From an uncultured Streptococcus sp. (GTDB lineage: Bacteria > Bacillota > Bacilli > Lactobacillales > Streptococcaceae), in assembly GCF_901875575.1 (NCBI RefSeq), contig NZ_CABFMF010000015.1, positions 1 to 27,393 of the forward strand: a DNA stretch of 27,393 nt, read 5' to 3'. The notes under the pieces are model-generated. The model had not been told where the DNA came from, did not search any database, and was given only the letters and a program-made list of their open reading frames with translations. The translations under genes were made by a program, and so were the position numbers. Below, in pieces: positions 13,489 to 22,245 of the stretch. Numbering within the stretch: position 1 is the first letter of the stretch; each line of letters starts with the position of its first letter.

Positions 13489-13677
13489 AATAAAAGTTAT
13501 GAGAAGTTATTTTCGAAATTTTATCAGAGCTAATTGAAGGATACCTATATCAAGTTGACTTTGTAGGAGGGATTCCGTCTACTGAAAAAGTAAGATAAAA
13601 CGCAATAATTGATAAGTTCTTCTTTTATGTGAAGAGTCCTTATCTGCCTATTTACTAATCGTTATGGAGGTAACATC
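13489..13677 (+). promoter_or_regulatory. Long, possibly structured 5' leader of unknown type
   Basis: The leader holds a hairpin GTAG...CTAC (13563-13582) and a second, longer one: GATAAG/CTTATC (13611-13616 with 13639-13644) enclosing TCTTC/GAAGA (13618-13622 with 13631-13635). It ends in an SD (GGAGG) close to the ATG. No known riboswitch, T-box or r-protein leader was recognised. A stop-bounded 31-codon frame (13503-13598) without a start codon, containing GYLYQVDFVGGIPSTEKVR, hints that part may be a decayed gene. Confidence 0.4.
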
Positions 13678-14133
13678 ATGGGCGCTATTATGGAGTTTGC
13701 AACAGAAAAACAGATTGAATCATTTCTTTCAACATGTCATATCGAGGAACAAAGGAACTTTCTGATGGCTTTCAAGAAAAAGACATGGTTGAAATCCTTT
13801 ATTGATTTTTTCATTATAGGAGGTAGTTACTATGTTCAGTCGAGTGTGAAGCCTAAGATTATAGCATTCACACCTAAGGGTATCTACTTGATGGACATCA
13901 GTGATGTAACTGAAAATCGTTCTCATCAAGTCGTAGAGATGCCTTGGAATCAAGTTCAAGATTTTACTTATCAGACAGCCTTAAATGCAGTTAAGTTGAA
14001 TTGGAACTATCAAAATGAAGCCTATATTTTTTCCGTGGATGTCGGTCAGATTAGTCAGCGTATGGGGCAGTATCAATTTAACAAAGAGCATTATGACTAT
14101 TTAGCCCAACACGATTTCTTTCGGTCTAAGTAA
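13678..14133 (+). CDS. Uncharacterised protein, possibly PH-like
   Basis: The 151-residue protein has no signal peptide. A short hydrophobic stretch (FIDFFIIGGSYYV, about 41-53) is followed by alternating strands (KIIAFTPKGIYLMDI, MPWNQVQDFTYQ, AYIFSVDV) and a C-terminal helix. This resembles the small bacterial PH-like/YokE-type proteins, but I could not verify it and function is unknown. GGAGG supports the ATG at 13678; an in-frame ATG four codons later is possible. It is monocistronic, behind a leader of about 190 nt and before a 14-bp terminator. Confidence 0.75.
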   Translation: MGAIMEFATEKQIESFLSTCHIEEQRNFLMAFKKKTWLKSFIDFFIIGGSYYVQSSVKPKIIAFTPKGIYLMDISDVTENRSHQVVEMPWNQVQDFTYQTALNAVKLNWNYQNEAYIFSVDVGQISQRMGQYQFNKEHYDYLAQHDFFRSK

Positions 14134-14153
14134 GGCCTAGTAATCATCGTCAC

Positions 14154-14189
14154 AAAAGAATCTAGAAGCTTTTCTGGATTCTTTTTTTT
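14154..14189 (+). terminator. Terminator of the uncharacterised gene
   Basis: AAAAGAATCTAGAA (14154-14167) pairs with TTCTGGATTCTTTT (14172-14185), one G-U pair, GCTT loop, then a T run to 14189. Confidence 0.93.
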
Positions 14190-14206
14190 GTTTTAGTCGA
14201 TAAGTC

Positions 14207-14223
14207 TATAGTTTGAAACTATA
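14207..14223 (+). promoter_or_regulatory. MetR/CmhR-type operator (methionine regulon box)
   Basis: TATAGTTTGAAACTATA is a perfect 17-bp palindrome and matches exactly the streptococcal MetR/MtaR (pneumococcal CmhR) consensus TATAGTTTSAAACTATA that I recall from the literature. It is centred about 65 nt before the predicted start of the metB operon, the usual site for LysR-type activators. Confidence 0.92.
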
Positions 14224-14264
14224 ACTAGCTCTTGAAAAGAAGAAAATGAGTTGATGTAAATAAG

Positions 14265-14273
14265 TGGTACAAT
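14265..14273 (+). promoter_or_regulatory. Extended -10 promoter of the metB operon
   Basis: TGGTACAAT (hexamer 14268-14273) with no good -35 at the right distance, consistent with dependence on an activator bound at 14207-14223. Confidence 0.75.
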
Positions 14274-14298
14274 AGTTTTATAGATTTGGAGGAATTGT

Positions 14299-15393
14299 AT
14301 GAGCAAAGAATTACACATTAACACAATTTTGGCCCAGGCGGGTATTAAGTCAGATGAAGCGACAGGTGCACTGGTGACACCGCTTCATTTTTCAACGACC
14401 TATCAGCATCCAGAGTTTGGTCGATCTACTGGGTTTGACTATACGCGCACCAAAAACCCAACTCGTAGTAAGGCTGAGGAAGTCTTGGCAGCTATTGAGT
14501 CCGCAGATTATGCCCTAGCGACTAGCTCAGGGATGTCAGCTATTGTACTGGCCTTTAGCGTCTTTCCAGTAGGAAGTAAGGTCTTGGCAGTGCGTGATCT
14601 TTACGGTGGTTCTTTCCGCTGGTTCAATCAAGTGGAGCAGGAAGGTCGTTTCCATTTTACCTATGCCAATACAGAAGAAGAGTTGATTGCCGAGTTAGAA
14701 AAAGATGTGGATGTTCTCTATATCGAAACACCAACCAACCCTTTGATGTTGGAATTTGACATCGAAAAACTAGCAAAATTGGCTCATGCTAAGGGTGCTA
14801 AAGTGGTGGTGGACAATACCTTCTACAGTCCGATCTACCAACGTCCAATTGAAGATGGAGCGGATATCGTTCTTCATTCAGCAACCAAGTATCTAGCAGG
14901 CCACAATGATGTCTTGGCTGGAGTAGTTGTGACCAATAGTTTAGAACTATACGAGAAGCTTTTCTACAATCTCAATACGACAGGAGCAGTCTTATCGCCA
15001 TTTGACAGTTATCAATTGATTCGTGGTCTCAAGACCTTGTCTCTTCGTATGGAGCGCTCAACAGCCAATGCCCAAGAAGTGGTTGCTTTTTTGAAGAATT
15101 CTCCAGCAGTCAAGGAAGTTCTCTATACTGGTCGTGGGGGCATGATTTCCTTTAAAGTAGCGGATGAAACACGCATTCCGCATATCTTGAACAGCCTCAA
15201 GGTCTTCTCTTTTGCAGAAAGTTTGGGTGGGGTGGAAAGTCTGATTACTTATCCAACGACACAAACTCACGCTGATATTCCAGCAGAAGTGCGTCATTCT
15301 TATGGTTTGACTGATGATCTCTTGCGTTTATCAATCGGTATTGAAGATGCTAGGGATTTGATTGCAGATTTGCGCCAAGCCTTGGAAGGATAA
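14299..15393 (+). CDS. metB: Cystathionine gamma-synthase / Cys-Met metabolism PLP enzyme
   Basis: The 364-residue fold-type I PLP enzyme of the Cys/Met metabolism family has the family's YTRTKNPTR segment, TSSGMSAI cofactor loop, YIETPTNP and the Schiff-base lysine K197 in SATKYLAGHND. It most likely condenses an O-acylated homoserine with cysteine to cystathionine on the way to methionine. Beta-lyase or sulfhydrylase activity cannot be excluded from sequence. The SD GGAGG precedes the ATG. It is the first gene of a two-gene operon with a PatB/MalY-type gene 7 nt downstream. The upstream MetR-type box marks it as a methionine-responsive gene. Confidence 0.88.
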   Translation: MSKELHINTILAQAGIKSDEATGALVTPLHFSTTYQHPEFGRSTGFDYTRTKNPTRSKAEEVLAAIESADYALATSSGMSAIVLAFSVFPVGSKVLAVRDLYGGSFRWFNQVEQEGRFHFTYANTEEELIAELEKDVDVLYIETPTNPLMLEFDIEKLAKLAHAKGAKVVVDNTFYSPIYQRPIEDGADIVLHSATKYLAGHNDVLAGVVVTNSLELYEKLFYNLNTTGAVLSPFDSYQLIRGLKTLSLRMERSTANAQEVVAFLKNSPAVKEVLYTGRGGMISFKVADETRIPHILNSLKVFSFAESLGGVESLITYPTTQTHADIPAEVRHSYGLTDDLLRLSIGIEDARDLIADLRQALEG

Positions 15394-15400
15394 GACGAAG

Positions 15401-16567
15401 ATGGGAAAATATGATTTTACAAGCCTACCCAATCGTTTAGGTCACCATACCTATAAATGGAAAGAGGCAGAAACGGATAGTGAAGTCCTACCAGCTTGGA
15501 TAGCGGATATGGACTTTGTGGTCTTGCCTGAAATCCGCCAGGCCGTGCAAACTTATGCGGATCAATTGGTTTATGGCTATACTTATGCCAGTGAAGAGTT
15601 AATCAAGGAAGTTCAAAAGTGGGAAGCTACACAACATGGGTATCACTTTGACAAAGAAGCTCTTGTCTTTATCGAGGGTGTGGTACCGGCCATCTCAACA
15701 GCTATTCAAGCCTTTACAAAAGAAGGCGAAGCGGTTCTGATTAATACACCTGTTTATCCACCTTTTGCTCGCAGTGTCAAGTTGAACAATCGCAGATTGA
15801 TTACCAATTCTTTGGTGGAAAAGGATGGTCTGTTTGAGATTGACTTTGACCAACTTGAAAAGGATTTGGTGGAAGAGGATGTCAAACTTTACATTCTCTG
15901 CAATCCTCATAATCCTGGTGGACGTGTGTGGGAAAAAGAAGTGTTGGAGAAGATTGGCCAACTCTGCCAAAAACACGGTGTTTTGCTAGTTTCAGATGAA
16001 ATTCACCAAGATTTGGCCCTCTTTGGTCATAAACACCAGTCTTTCAATACCATTGATCCAGCCTTTAAAGATTTTGCGATTGTCTTGAGCAGTGCTACTA
16101 AAACCTTTAACATTGCTGGGACAAAAAATTCCTATGCCGTCATTGAAAATCCTAAGTTGAGACGGGCTTACCAGAAACGCCAGTTGGCCAATAATCAGCA
16201 TGAAATTTCAGGTTTGGGTTATTTGGCGACAGAAGCTGCCTATCGCTATGGGAAGGATTGGTTAGAGGAACTCAAGCAAGTCTTTGAAGACCACATCCAT
16301 TATGTGGTGGATTTATTTGGAAAAGAGACCAACATCAAGGTCATGAAACCGCAAGGAACCTACTTGATTTGGCTTGATTTTTCAGCCTATGACCTGACTG
16401 ATGAAACATTGCAAGAGCTGTTGAGAAATGAAGCCAAGGTTATCCTTAACCGTGGTTTGGATTTTGGGGAGGAAGGAAGTCTCCATGCTCGACTCAATGT
16501 AGCCATGCCTAAATCTTTGTTGCAAGAAGTTTGTCAGCGGATTGTGACCACTTTTGCCAAACTTTAA
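15401..16567 (+). CDS. PatB/MalY-type cystathionine beta-lyase / aminotransferase
   Basis: The 388-residue protein starts at the ATG at 15401, 7 nt after the metB stop; the frame is open into the upstream gene but the family begins with YDFTSLPNR just after this ATG. It is a fold-type I PLP enzyme with LPAWIADMDF, NPHNPGGRVW, DEIHQDL and Schiff-base lysine K234 in SSATKTFNIAGTKNS. PatB/MalY enzymes split cystathionine or cysteine by beta-elimination, so it should act right after MetB: MetB makes cystathionine, this protein yields homocysteine. In pneumococcal literature the pair has been called metB-csd. Confidence 0.88.
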   Translation: MGKYDFTSLPNRLGHHTYKWKEAETDSEVLPAWIADMDFVVLPEIRQAVQTYADQLVYGYTYASEELIKEVQKWEATQHGYHFDKEALVFIEGVVPAISTAIQAFTKEGEAVLINTPVYPPFARSVKLNNRRLITNSLVEKDGLFEIDFDQLEKDLVEEDVKLYILCNPHNPGGRVWEKEVLEKIGQLCQKHGVLLVSDEIHQDLALFGHKHQSFNTIDPAFKDFAIVLSSATKTFNIAGTKNSYAVIENPKLRRAYQKRQLANNQHEISGLGYLATEAAYRYGKDWLEELKQVFEDHIHYVVDLFGKETNIKVMKPQGTYLIWLDFSAYDLTDETLQELLRNEAKVILNRGLDFGEEGSLHARLNVAMPKSLLQEVCQRIVTTFAKL

Positions 16568-16573
16568 AAATCC

Positions 16574-16611
16574 AGCCTTCTAGGAGAAAAGTCTTCCTAG
16601 GAGGCTATTTT
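16574..16611 (+). terminator. Terminator of the metB operon
   Basis: AGCCTTCTAGGA (16574-16585) pairs with TCCTAGGAGGCT (16595-16606), one G-U pair; the following ATTTTC is a weak T tract. Confidence 0.72.
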
Positions 16612-16625
16612 CATAGGGGAAAATA

Positions 16626-16634
16626 TGGTATAAT
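16626..16634 (+). promoter_or_regulatory. Extended -10 promoter of the SNF2 gene
   Basis: TGGTATAAT (hexamer 16629-16634) with no clear -35; the start codon follows 25 nt after it. Confidence 0.7.
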
Positions 16635-16659
16635 AAAAAGATAAGGTAAAGGTAGAAAT

Positions 16660-19600
16660 ATGGCTAAATTGATTCCGGGGAAAGTCCGTATCGAAGGCGT
16701 TGCCCTTTATGAAACTGGTAAAGTTGATATCATCAAGGAAAAAAATAATCGGCTCTACGCTCGCGTTGCAGAAGAAGAACTACGCTATAGTTTAGAGGAT
16801 GATTTGGTTTTTTGTGCCTGTGATTTTTTCCAAAAAAGGGGCTACTGTGTGCATCTGGCAGCGCTAGAGTATTTTCTGAAAAATGATGAGCGTGGCCAAG
16901 AAATTTTGCAGAGTCTGGAAGAAGGTCATGAAGAAAAAGAAGCCGTTGAAACCAAGGTGACCTTGGGTGGCAAATTTTTGGAACGAGTCTTGTCTCCAAA
17001 ATCAGAACGCGCCTATGAATTATCCGCTGTGGGACAAGTGGAAGCAGGAACCAATCATATCTTGTGGACCCTTAGAATCGGGCAAATCAATAGTCAAAAA
17101 TACTATGTTATTCGGGATCTTCCACTCTTTTTAAAAGTTGTCGAGCAGCGAAAGTCGTATATGATTGGCAAGATCTATGAGGAATCCTTGTCTTGGGAGT
17201 CCTTTGATGAAGCCAGCCAAGAACTTCTGATTTTCTTGCGCGGACTAACGGAGGAAGGACTGGCTCCAGACCTCTTTTTTCAAAATCAAGGTCGGCACCT
17301 CTTTTTCCCTCTGACCTTTTTTGAGCAGGGTGTAAATTTACTGATGACCTTGCCCCATTTTCAATTTGACCATCAAGTGGATAGTTACCAAACCCTACTT
17401 TTTCAGGATTTGCATGCAGGTGCTAATCTCTTTGCCTTTACAGTAAAAGAATACTCGGATTATTTTGAAATGGAAATCAGTGAGAGTCCAAGGGTCAATG
17501 TCTTTTATCAGGGAGCTGTGCTTTTCCATAGAGGGCAGGTTTATTTTCTAACTGACCAGCAGTTGCATCTTCTCAAAGAAATCAAAGCACTGCCTTTGGA
17601 TCAACATGGAAAGAAATACCTGCAATTTGATAGCAGTGACCGAGATAAGTTGGCTTCCTGTCTAACTCTCTTTAGCCAGATGGGGACCGTTTCAGCTCCA
17701 GAACGCTTACAAATCAAATCCTTTGCGCCCTCTTTTTACTTTGATAGGGAAGAAGACGATCGGATTCGACTAGAAATCCAGTTTGATTATGGGGATAGGC
17801 AAGTATCAAGCCGAGAAGAGCTAGAAGAATTACCATTTTCAAGTGATGCTGACAAAGAAGGAAAAGTATTTCAACTTTGTTTAGCGGCAGGCTTTGAAGC
17901 CGATTTTCAATCTTGGCGTCAGGCCTTAAAAGCGGAGTCCGTCTATCATTTCTTCCATGAAATCATTCCAGTTTTTGAAAAACTAGGGAGTGTCCTATTA
18001 TCAGAAAGAGTAGAAGAACTTTATCAATTAGCTAGTCCTCAAATTCAAATCGCCTCAAAGGGAGGACTATTGGAGATTCAATTTGATTTCCAAGATATTG
18101 GTCAAGAGGAAATCGACCAAGCCATGCAGGCTTTGCTTGCCAGTCAGGATTTTTATATTGGCGCTTCTAAACAAGTTTTCTTTTTTGATGAGGAAACCAA
18201 AACGATTCGTCAGAATTTACAAAATCTGGGGCTTTTTGAACTGAAAGATGGCTGTTTACAGGTTCGGAAATCATTGGCCTATACCTTGTCCCACCTCTTT
18301 GAAGGACATGATCGTGTTTCTTTTTCTGAAGAGTTTCAGAACTTGGCTCATGATTTGACGCATCCGGAAGATTTTCCCCTGCAAGGGGTTCAAGTCGAGG
18401 CTAACTTGCGAGATTATCAGGAAAAGGGGATTCGTTGGTTACAGATGCTCCATCATTATGGTTTTGGTGGGATTTTAGCTGATGATATGGGACTTGGTAA
18501 AACCCTTCAGACCATTGCTTTTTTGACTAGTCAAGTGACAAAAGAAAGTCGGGTATTGATTTTAGCTCCGTCTGGTTTGATTTACAACTGGGCAGATGAG
18601 TTTGAGAAATTTGCTCCACACTTGGATGTGGCTGTTGTTCATGGTTTGAAAGCTGGTCGTGAAGAGATTCTTGCCGAGAGTCATCAAATCTATGTGACGA
18701 GCTATGCTACCTTCCGTCAGGATAGTGAGTTTTATCAGGGGATGTCCTTTGATTTCCTCTTTTTAGATGAGGCTCAGGTTATGAAAAATACCCAGACCAA
18801 GATTGCCCAGACCTTGAGACAGTTTGTAGTACCAGCAGTCTTTGCCTTATCAGGAACTCCTATTGAAAATCATTTAGGTGAGCTTTGGTCTATTTTCCAA
18901 ATCGTCATGCCAGGACTTTTACCAAGCAAGAAAGAATTTATGAAATTGCCAGCTGAGCGTGTGGCCCAGTTTATCAAGCCCTTCGTGATGAGACGTAGGA
19001 AAGAAGAAGTTCTGACTGAATTGCCAGACTTAATCGAAGTAGTTTATAAGAATGAACTGGAAGACCAGCAAAAGGCCATCTACCTAGCTCAGTTGCAACA
19101 GATGCGAGAACGTTTGTCTCAAGTTTCAGATCAGGAATTCCAACGAAGTCGAGTGGAAATCTTGTCTGGTCTGATGCGCTTGCGTCAAATTTGTGATACC
19201 CCAGCTCTCTTTATGGATGATTATCAGGGAGCTAGCGGTAAACTGGATAGTCTTCGAGATTTACTGGTACAGGTGGCAGACGGTGGCCATCGGGTCTTGA
19301 TTTTTTCCCAATTTAAAGGAATGTTGGAAAGGATCGAAAAAGAACTGCCAGACTTAGGATTGACTTCCTTTAAAATAACAGGTTCAACCCCAGCTAAGGA
19401 AAGACAGGAGATGACTAAATCCTTTAATCAGGGAGATAGAGATGCCTTTCTGATATCCCTTAAGGCTGGGGGTGTCGGACTAAATCTGACCGGAGCTGAT
19501 ACGGTTATTTTGGTCGATCTCTGGTGGAATCCTGCTGTAGAAGCCCAGGCTATTGGTCGTGCCCATCGAATGGGACAGAAAGAAATGGTTGAAGTTTATC

Positions 19601-19746
19601 GTCTTGTGACTAAAGGAACAATAGAAGAAAAAATACAGGAACTTCAAGAACAAAAGAAACATCTTGTTTCTCAAGTGTTAGATGGGACAGAGTCTCGTGG
19701 CAGTCTAACATTAGCAGAAATTCGAGAAATTTTGGGAATTTCTTAA
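16660..19746 (+). CDS. SWIM zinc-finger SNF2-family helicase/ATPase
   Basis: The 1028-residue protein has an N-terminal SWIM zinc finger with C52-x-C54-x8-C63-x-H65, a long middle region of unknown fold, and a C-terminal SNF2 ATPase from about 585. That ATPase includes DDMGLGKT (608-615), DEAQ (703-706), ALSGTPIEN and a helicase C lobe with VLIFSQFKGM, SLKAGGVGLNLTGAD and AIGRAHRMGQ. Bacterial proteins of this layout are related to RapA and other DNA translocases, and some are linked to transcription recycling or defence, but the streptococcal copy is a conserved single gene and looks like housekeeping. The substrate is unknown. SD AAGGTAG; no partner gene next to it suggests a defence island. 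Confidence 0.9.
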   Translation: MAKLIPGKVRIEGVALYETGKVDIIKEKNNRLYARVAEEELRYSLEDDLVFCACDFFQKRGYCVHLAALEYFLKNDERGQEILQSLEEGHEEKEAVETKVTLGGKFLERVLSPKSERAYELSAVGQVEAGTNHILWTLRIGQINSQKYYVIRDLPLFLKVVEQRKSYMIGKIYEESLSWESFDEASQELLIFLRGLTEEGLAPDLFFQNQGRHLFFPLTFFEQGVNLLMTLPHFQFDHQVDSYQTLLFQDLHAGANLFAFTVKEYSDYFEMEISESPRVNVFYQGAVLFHRGQVYFLTDQQLHLLKEIKALPLDQHGKKYLQFDSSDRDKLASCLTLFSQMGTVSAPERLQIKSFAPSFYFDREEDDRIRLEIQFDYGDRQVSSREELEELPFSSDADKEGKVFQLCLAAGFEADFQSWRQALKAESVYHFFHEIIPVFEKLGSVLLSERVEELYQLASPQIQIASKGGLLEIQFDFQDIGQEEIDQAMQALLASQDFYIGASKQVFFFDEETKTIRQNLQNLGLFELKDGCLQVRKSLAYTLSHLFEGHDRVSFSEEFQNLAHDLTHPEDFPLQGVQVEANLRDYQEKGIRWLQMLHHYGFGGILADDMGLGKTLQTIAFLTSQVTKESRVLILAPSGLIYNWADEFEKFAPHLDVAVVHGLKAGREEILAESHQIYVTSYATFRQDSEFYQGMSFDFLFLDEAQVMKNTQTKIAQTLRQFVVPAVFALSGTPIENHLGELWSIFQIVMPGLLPSKKEFMKLPAERVAQFIKPFVMRRRKEEVLTELPDLIEVVYKNELEDQQKAIYLAQLQQMRERLSQVSDQEFQRSRVEILSGLMRLRQICDTPALFMDDYQGASGKLDSLRDLLVQVADGGHRVLIFSQFKGMLERIEKELPDLGLTSFKITGSTPAKERQEMTKSFNQGDRDAFLISLKAGGVGLNLTGADTVILVDLWWNPAVEAQAIGRAHRMGQKEMVEVYRLVTKGTIEEKIQELQEQKKHLVSQVLDGTESRGSLTLAEIREILGIS

Positions 19747-19754
19747 GCCAGTAC

Positions 19755-19782
19755 TTGAAAAATCAAGACAATACGCTATAAT
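19755..19782 (+). promoter_or_regulatory. Promoter of the murC operon
   Basis: TTGAAA (19755-19760), a 16-bp spacer and TATAAT (19777-19782). It drives the unknown gene, murC and the two GNAT genes. Confidence 0.82.
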
Positions 19783-19805
19783 GAAGTGTTGAAAGGAAAT
19801 AGAAA

Positions 19806-20423
19806 ATGAGAGAAGAACGATTTCCATTAGTGTCAGATGACGAAATCATGCTAACGGCAATGCCTGTCATGGATTTGTATGATGAGTCTGATTTTATCAG
19901 TAATATAAAAGGGGATTATCAAGAAAAAAACTACCTTGATTGGGCTCCTATTTCTGAAGATGTTTCAGTAAAACCTCTAGAAAAACAAGCAGATAAACCC
20001 AAAAAAATTGCTTTAGGAGTTAAGAAAGAAGGTAAGACGTATGCTGAGAAAGCACGTGAGGAAGCTCGTGCTGATTTGAAAAAGAAACGCTCGGCTACCT
20101 ATTTAACTAAGGATGTTACACATACAAGACGTCACTCTCAACCAACTTTAGTTAGGAAGGGAAATCAACCTACAGCTCCTTTCCAAAAGGAAAATCCTGG
20201 TGAATTTATCAAATATAGTCAAAAATTGACTCAATCTCACTACATTTTAGCGGAAGAGATAAAACACATATCAACAGATAGTGTTGAAAAACAAGCTCGA
20301 ACTGCAAATAAAAACAACTATGATTTTCTTAAGAAGAGTCAAATCTACAATAAAAAGAATAAACAAATAGAACAAGAACGTCAGCTTGCCCAAGAGTTGA
20401 ATCTGACGAGAATTACTGAATAA
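19806..20423 (+). CDS. Uncharacterised basic, low-complexity protein upstream of murC
   Basis: The 205-residue protein has an acidic N-terminus (about 1-60), a long Lys/Glu/Gln-rich middle and C-terminus, and no signal peptide or membrane span. It is probably largely disordered or coiled-coil (KTYAEKAREEARADLKKK; KKNKQIEQERQLAQELN). No family was recognised. It is the first gene of the murC operon, 10 nt upstream of murC, behind a good promoter and a GAAAGGA SD. Co-transcription with murC hints at a role in wall synthesis or division, but this is only context. Confidence 0.85.
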   Translation: MREERFPLVSDDEIMLTAMPVMDLYDESDFISNIKGDYQEKNYLDWAPISEDVSVKPLEKQADKPKKIALGVKKEGKTYAEKAREEARADLKKKRSATYLTKDVTHTRRHSQPTLVRKGNQPTAPFQKENPGEFIKYSQKLTQSHYILAEEIKHISTDSVEKQARTANKNNYDFLKKSQIYNKKNKQIEQERQLAQELNLTRITE

Positions 20424-20433
20424 GGGGGAAAAG

Positions 20434-21768
20434 ATGTCAAAGACATATCATTTTATAGGAATTAAAGGTTCAGGTATGAGTGCCTTGGCTTTGATGTTGC
20501 ATCAAATGGGTCATAAGGTTCAAGGTTCAGATGTGGAGAAGTACTACTTTACACAGCGTGGTCTTGAGCAGGCAGGAATTACCATTCTTCCTTTTGACGA
20601 AAAGAATTTACAAGGAGATATGGAAATTATTGCTGGAAATGCTTTTCGCCCAGATAATAATGTAGAAATAGCCTACGCTGATCAAAATGGAATCAGCTAC
20701 AAACGTTACCACGAATTTCTAGGTAGCTTTATGAGAGATTTTGTCAGCATGGGAGTTGCAGGAGCGCATGGAAAAACCTCCACAACAGGTATGCTATCTC
20801 ATGTTTTGTCTCACATCACTGATACTAGTTTCTTGATTGGAGATGGAACAGGTCGTGGTTCAGCTAACGCTAAATACTTTGTCTTTGAGTCGGACGAATA
20901 CGAGCGTCATTTTATGCCCTATCACCCTGAATATTCTATTATTACCAACATTGATTTTGATCATCCAGATTACTTTACTAGCTTAGAGGATGTCTTCAAT
21001 GCATTTAATGATTATGCTAAGCAAATGACTAAAGCTCTATTTATTTACGGTGAAGATGCAGAATTGCGCAAGATTACAGCAAATGCTCCGATTTATTATT
21101 ATGGTTTTGAAGCAGAGGGCAATGACTTTGTAGCTAGTGATTTGCTTCGTTCAACAAGTGGTTCTACCTTTACTGTTCATTTCCGAGGCCAGGATCTGGG
21201 ACAATTCCATATCCCAACCTTTGGTCGCCATAATATTATGAATGCGACTGCAGTTATTGCTCTTCTACACACAGCAGGTTTTGATTTAGAGCTGGTACGT
21301 CAACACTTGAAGACTTTTGCTGGTGTTAAACGTCGCTTTACGGAAAAAATTGTGAATGATACGGTTATCATTGATGACTTTGCCCATCATCCAACAGAAA
21401 TCGTTGCAACCCTGGATGCTGCTCGTCAAAAATACCCAAGTAAAGAAATTGTTGCAGTTTTCCAACCCCATACCTTTACCAGAACCATTGCTTTATTAGA
21501 TGAATTTGCGCAAGCTTTGAATCAGGCAGATGCAGTTTATCTAGCACAAATCTATGGTTCAGCGCGTGAGGTGGATCATGGTGATGTCAAAGTAGAGGAT
21601 TTATCAAACAAGATAAACAAGAAACATAAAGTCATTACAGTTGAAAATGTTTCTCCTCTTTTAGACCATGACAATGCAGTTTATGTTTTTATGGGAGCGG
21701 GAGATATTCAGACTTATGAGTATTCATTTGAACGTCTCTTGTCAAACTTGACTAGCAATGTTCAATAA
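20434..21768 (+). CDS. murC: UDP-N-acetylmuramate--L-alanine ligase
   Basis: The 444-residue Mur ligase adds the first stem-peptide residue (L-Ala) to UDP-MurNAc in the cytosol. It has the N-terminal Rossmann motif GIKGSGMSALA, ATP loop GAHGKTST (Lys114), FESDEYERHF, the central NIDFDHPDYF, and a C-terminal domain with DDFAHHPTEI and FQPHTFTR. Length is normal. A GGGGGAAAAG SD precedes the ATG. Together with MurE and the YtgP-like flippase it puts three lipid II-pathway genes in this window. Confidence 0.97.
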   Translation: MSKTYHFIGIKGSGMSALALMLHQMGHKVQGSDVEKYYFTQRGLEQAGITILPFDEKNLQGDMEIIAGNAFRPDNNVEIAYADQNGISYKRYHEFLGSFMRDFVSMGVAGAHGKTSTTGMLSHVLSHITDTSFLIGDGTGRGSANAKYFVFESDEYERHFMPYHPEYSIITNIDFDHPDYFTSLEDVFNAFNDYAKQMTKALFIYGEDAELRKITANAPIYYYGFEAEGNDFVASDLLRSTSGSTFTVHFRGQDLGQFHIPTFGRHNIMNATAVIALLHTAGFDLELVRQHLKTFAGVKRRFTEKIVNDTVIIDDFAHHPTEIVATLDAARQKYPSKEIVAVFQPHTFTRTIALLDEFAQALNQADAVYLAQIYGSAREVDHGDVKVEDLSNKINKKHKVITVENVSPLLDHDNAVYVFMGAGDIQTYEYSFERLLSNLTSNVQ

Positions 21769-21777
21769 GTTCTACCT

Positions 21778-22245
21778 ATGGAAATTCCAATTAAAATCAA
21801 TCGTGCAACGGTTTCCGATTTATCTGAAATAGAGTTTATTCGCTTTTCTTATTTGTCAATAGGAAAGAAACCTGTTTCCAATATTTTTGAAGAAAGTATC
21901 CGTAATCTTACGGATACCTTTCTTGTAGCAAGATATGAAAATCACGTTGTAGGCTATATACTAGGAAGTTTGCAATCACTTATTCCAAAACACATAGAAG
22001 TAAAGGAAATCGCAATTCACCCTGACCATAAAGGCCAGGGTTTTGGGACTCTTCTTCTAGCTAGCTTGAAGCAAGTTACAGTAGAGTTCAATTACCAAGG
22101 CATTTGTTTGAACTGTCCTGATGAGCTTTCTTCTTATTTTGAAATGAACGGTTTTGTGGAGGTAGAAATGCCAAATTCACTTTATGAAACGAACAGTAAT
22201 TTTAGTCTAGTTTGGATGAATCCTTTTTTTGAGGAGATACTATGA
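21778..22245 (+). CDS. GNAT-family N-acetyltransferase
   Basis: The 155-residue protein has the GNAT fold. Strand 4 and motif A read VKEIAIHPDHKGQGFGTLLL (acetyl-CoA pyrophosphate loop GQGFGT) and a late GNAT segment is SYFEMNGFVEVEM. The acceptor substrate is unknown. It begins 9 nt after the murC stop with no evident SD, so it depends on coupling with murC, and its stop overlaps the next gene's ATG as ATGA. The following gene is another GNAT, so this may be an old duplication. Confidence 0.87.
   Translation: MEIPIKINRATVSDLSEIEFIRFSYLSIGKKPVSNIFEESIRNLTDTFLVARYENHVVGYILGSLQSLIPKHIEVKEIAIHPDHKGQGFGTLLLASLKQVTVEFNYQGICLNCPDELSSYFEMNGFVEVEMPNSLYETNSNFSLVWMNPFFEEIL

Noticed and set aside
15362..15400. 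Longer N-terminus for the PatB/MalY protein
   Set aside because: It overlaps metB in another frame; the family starts at the ATG at 15401.
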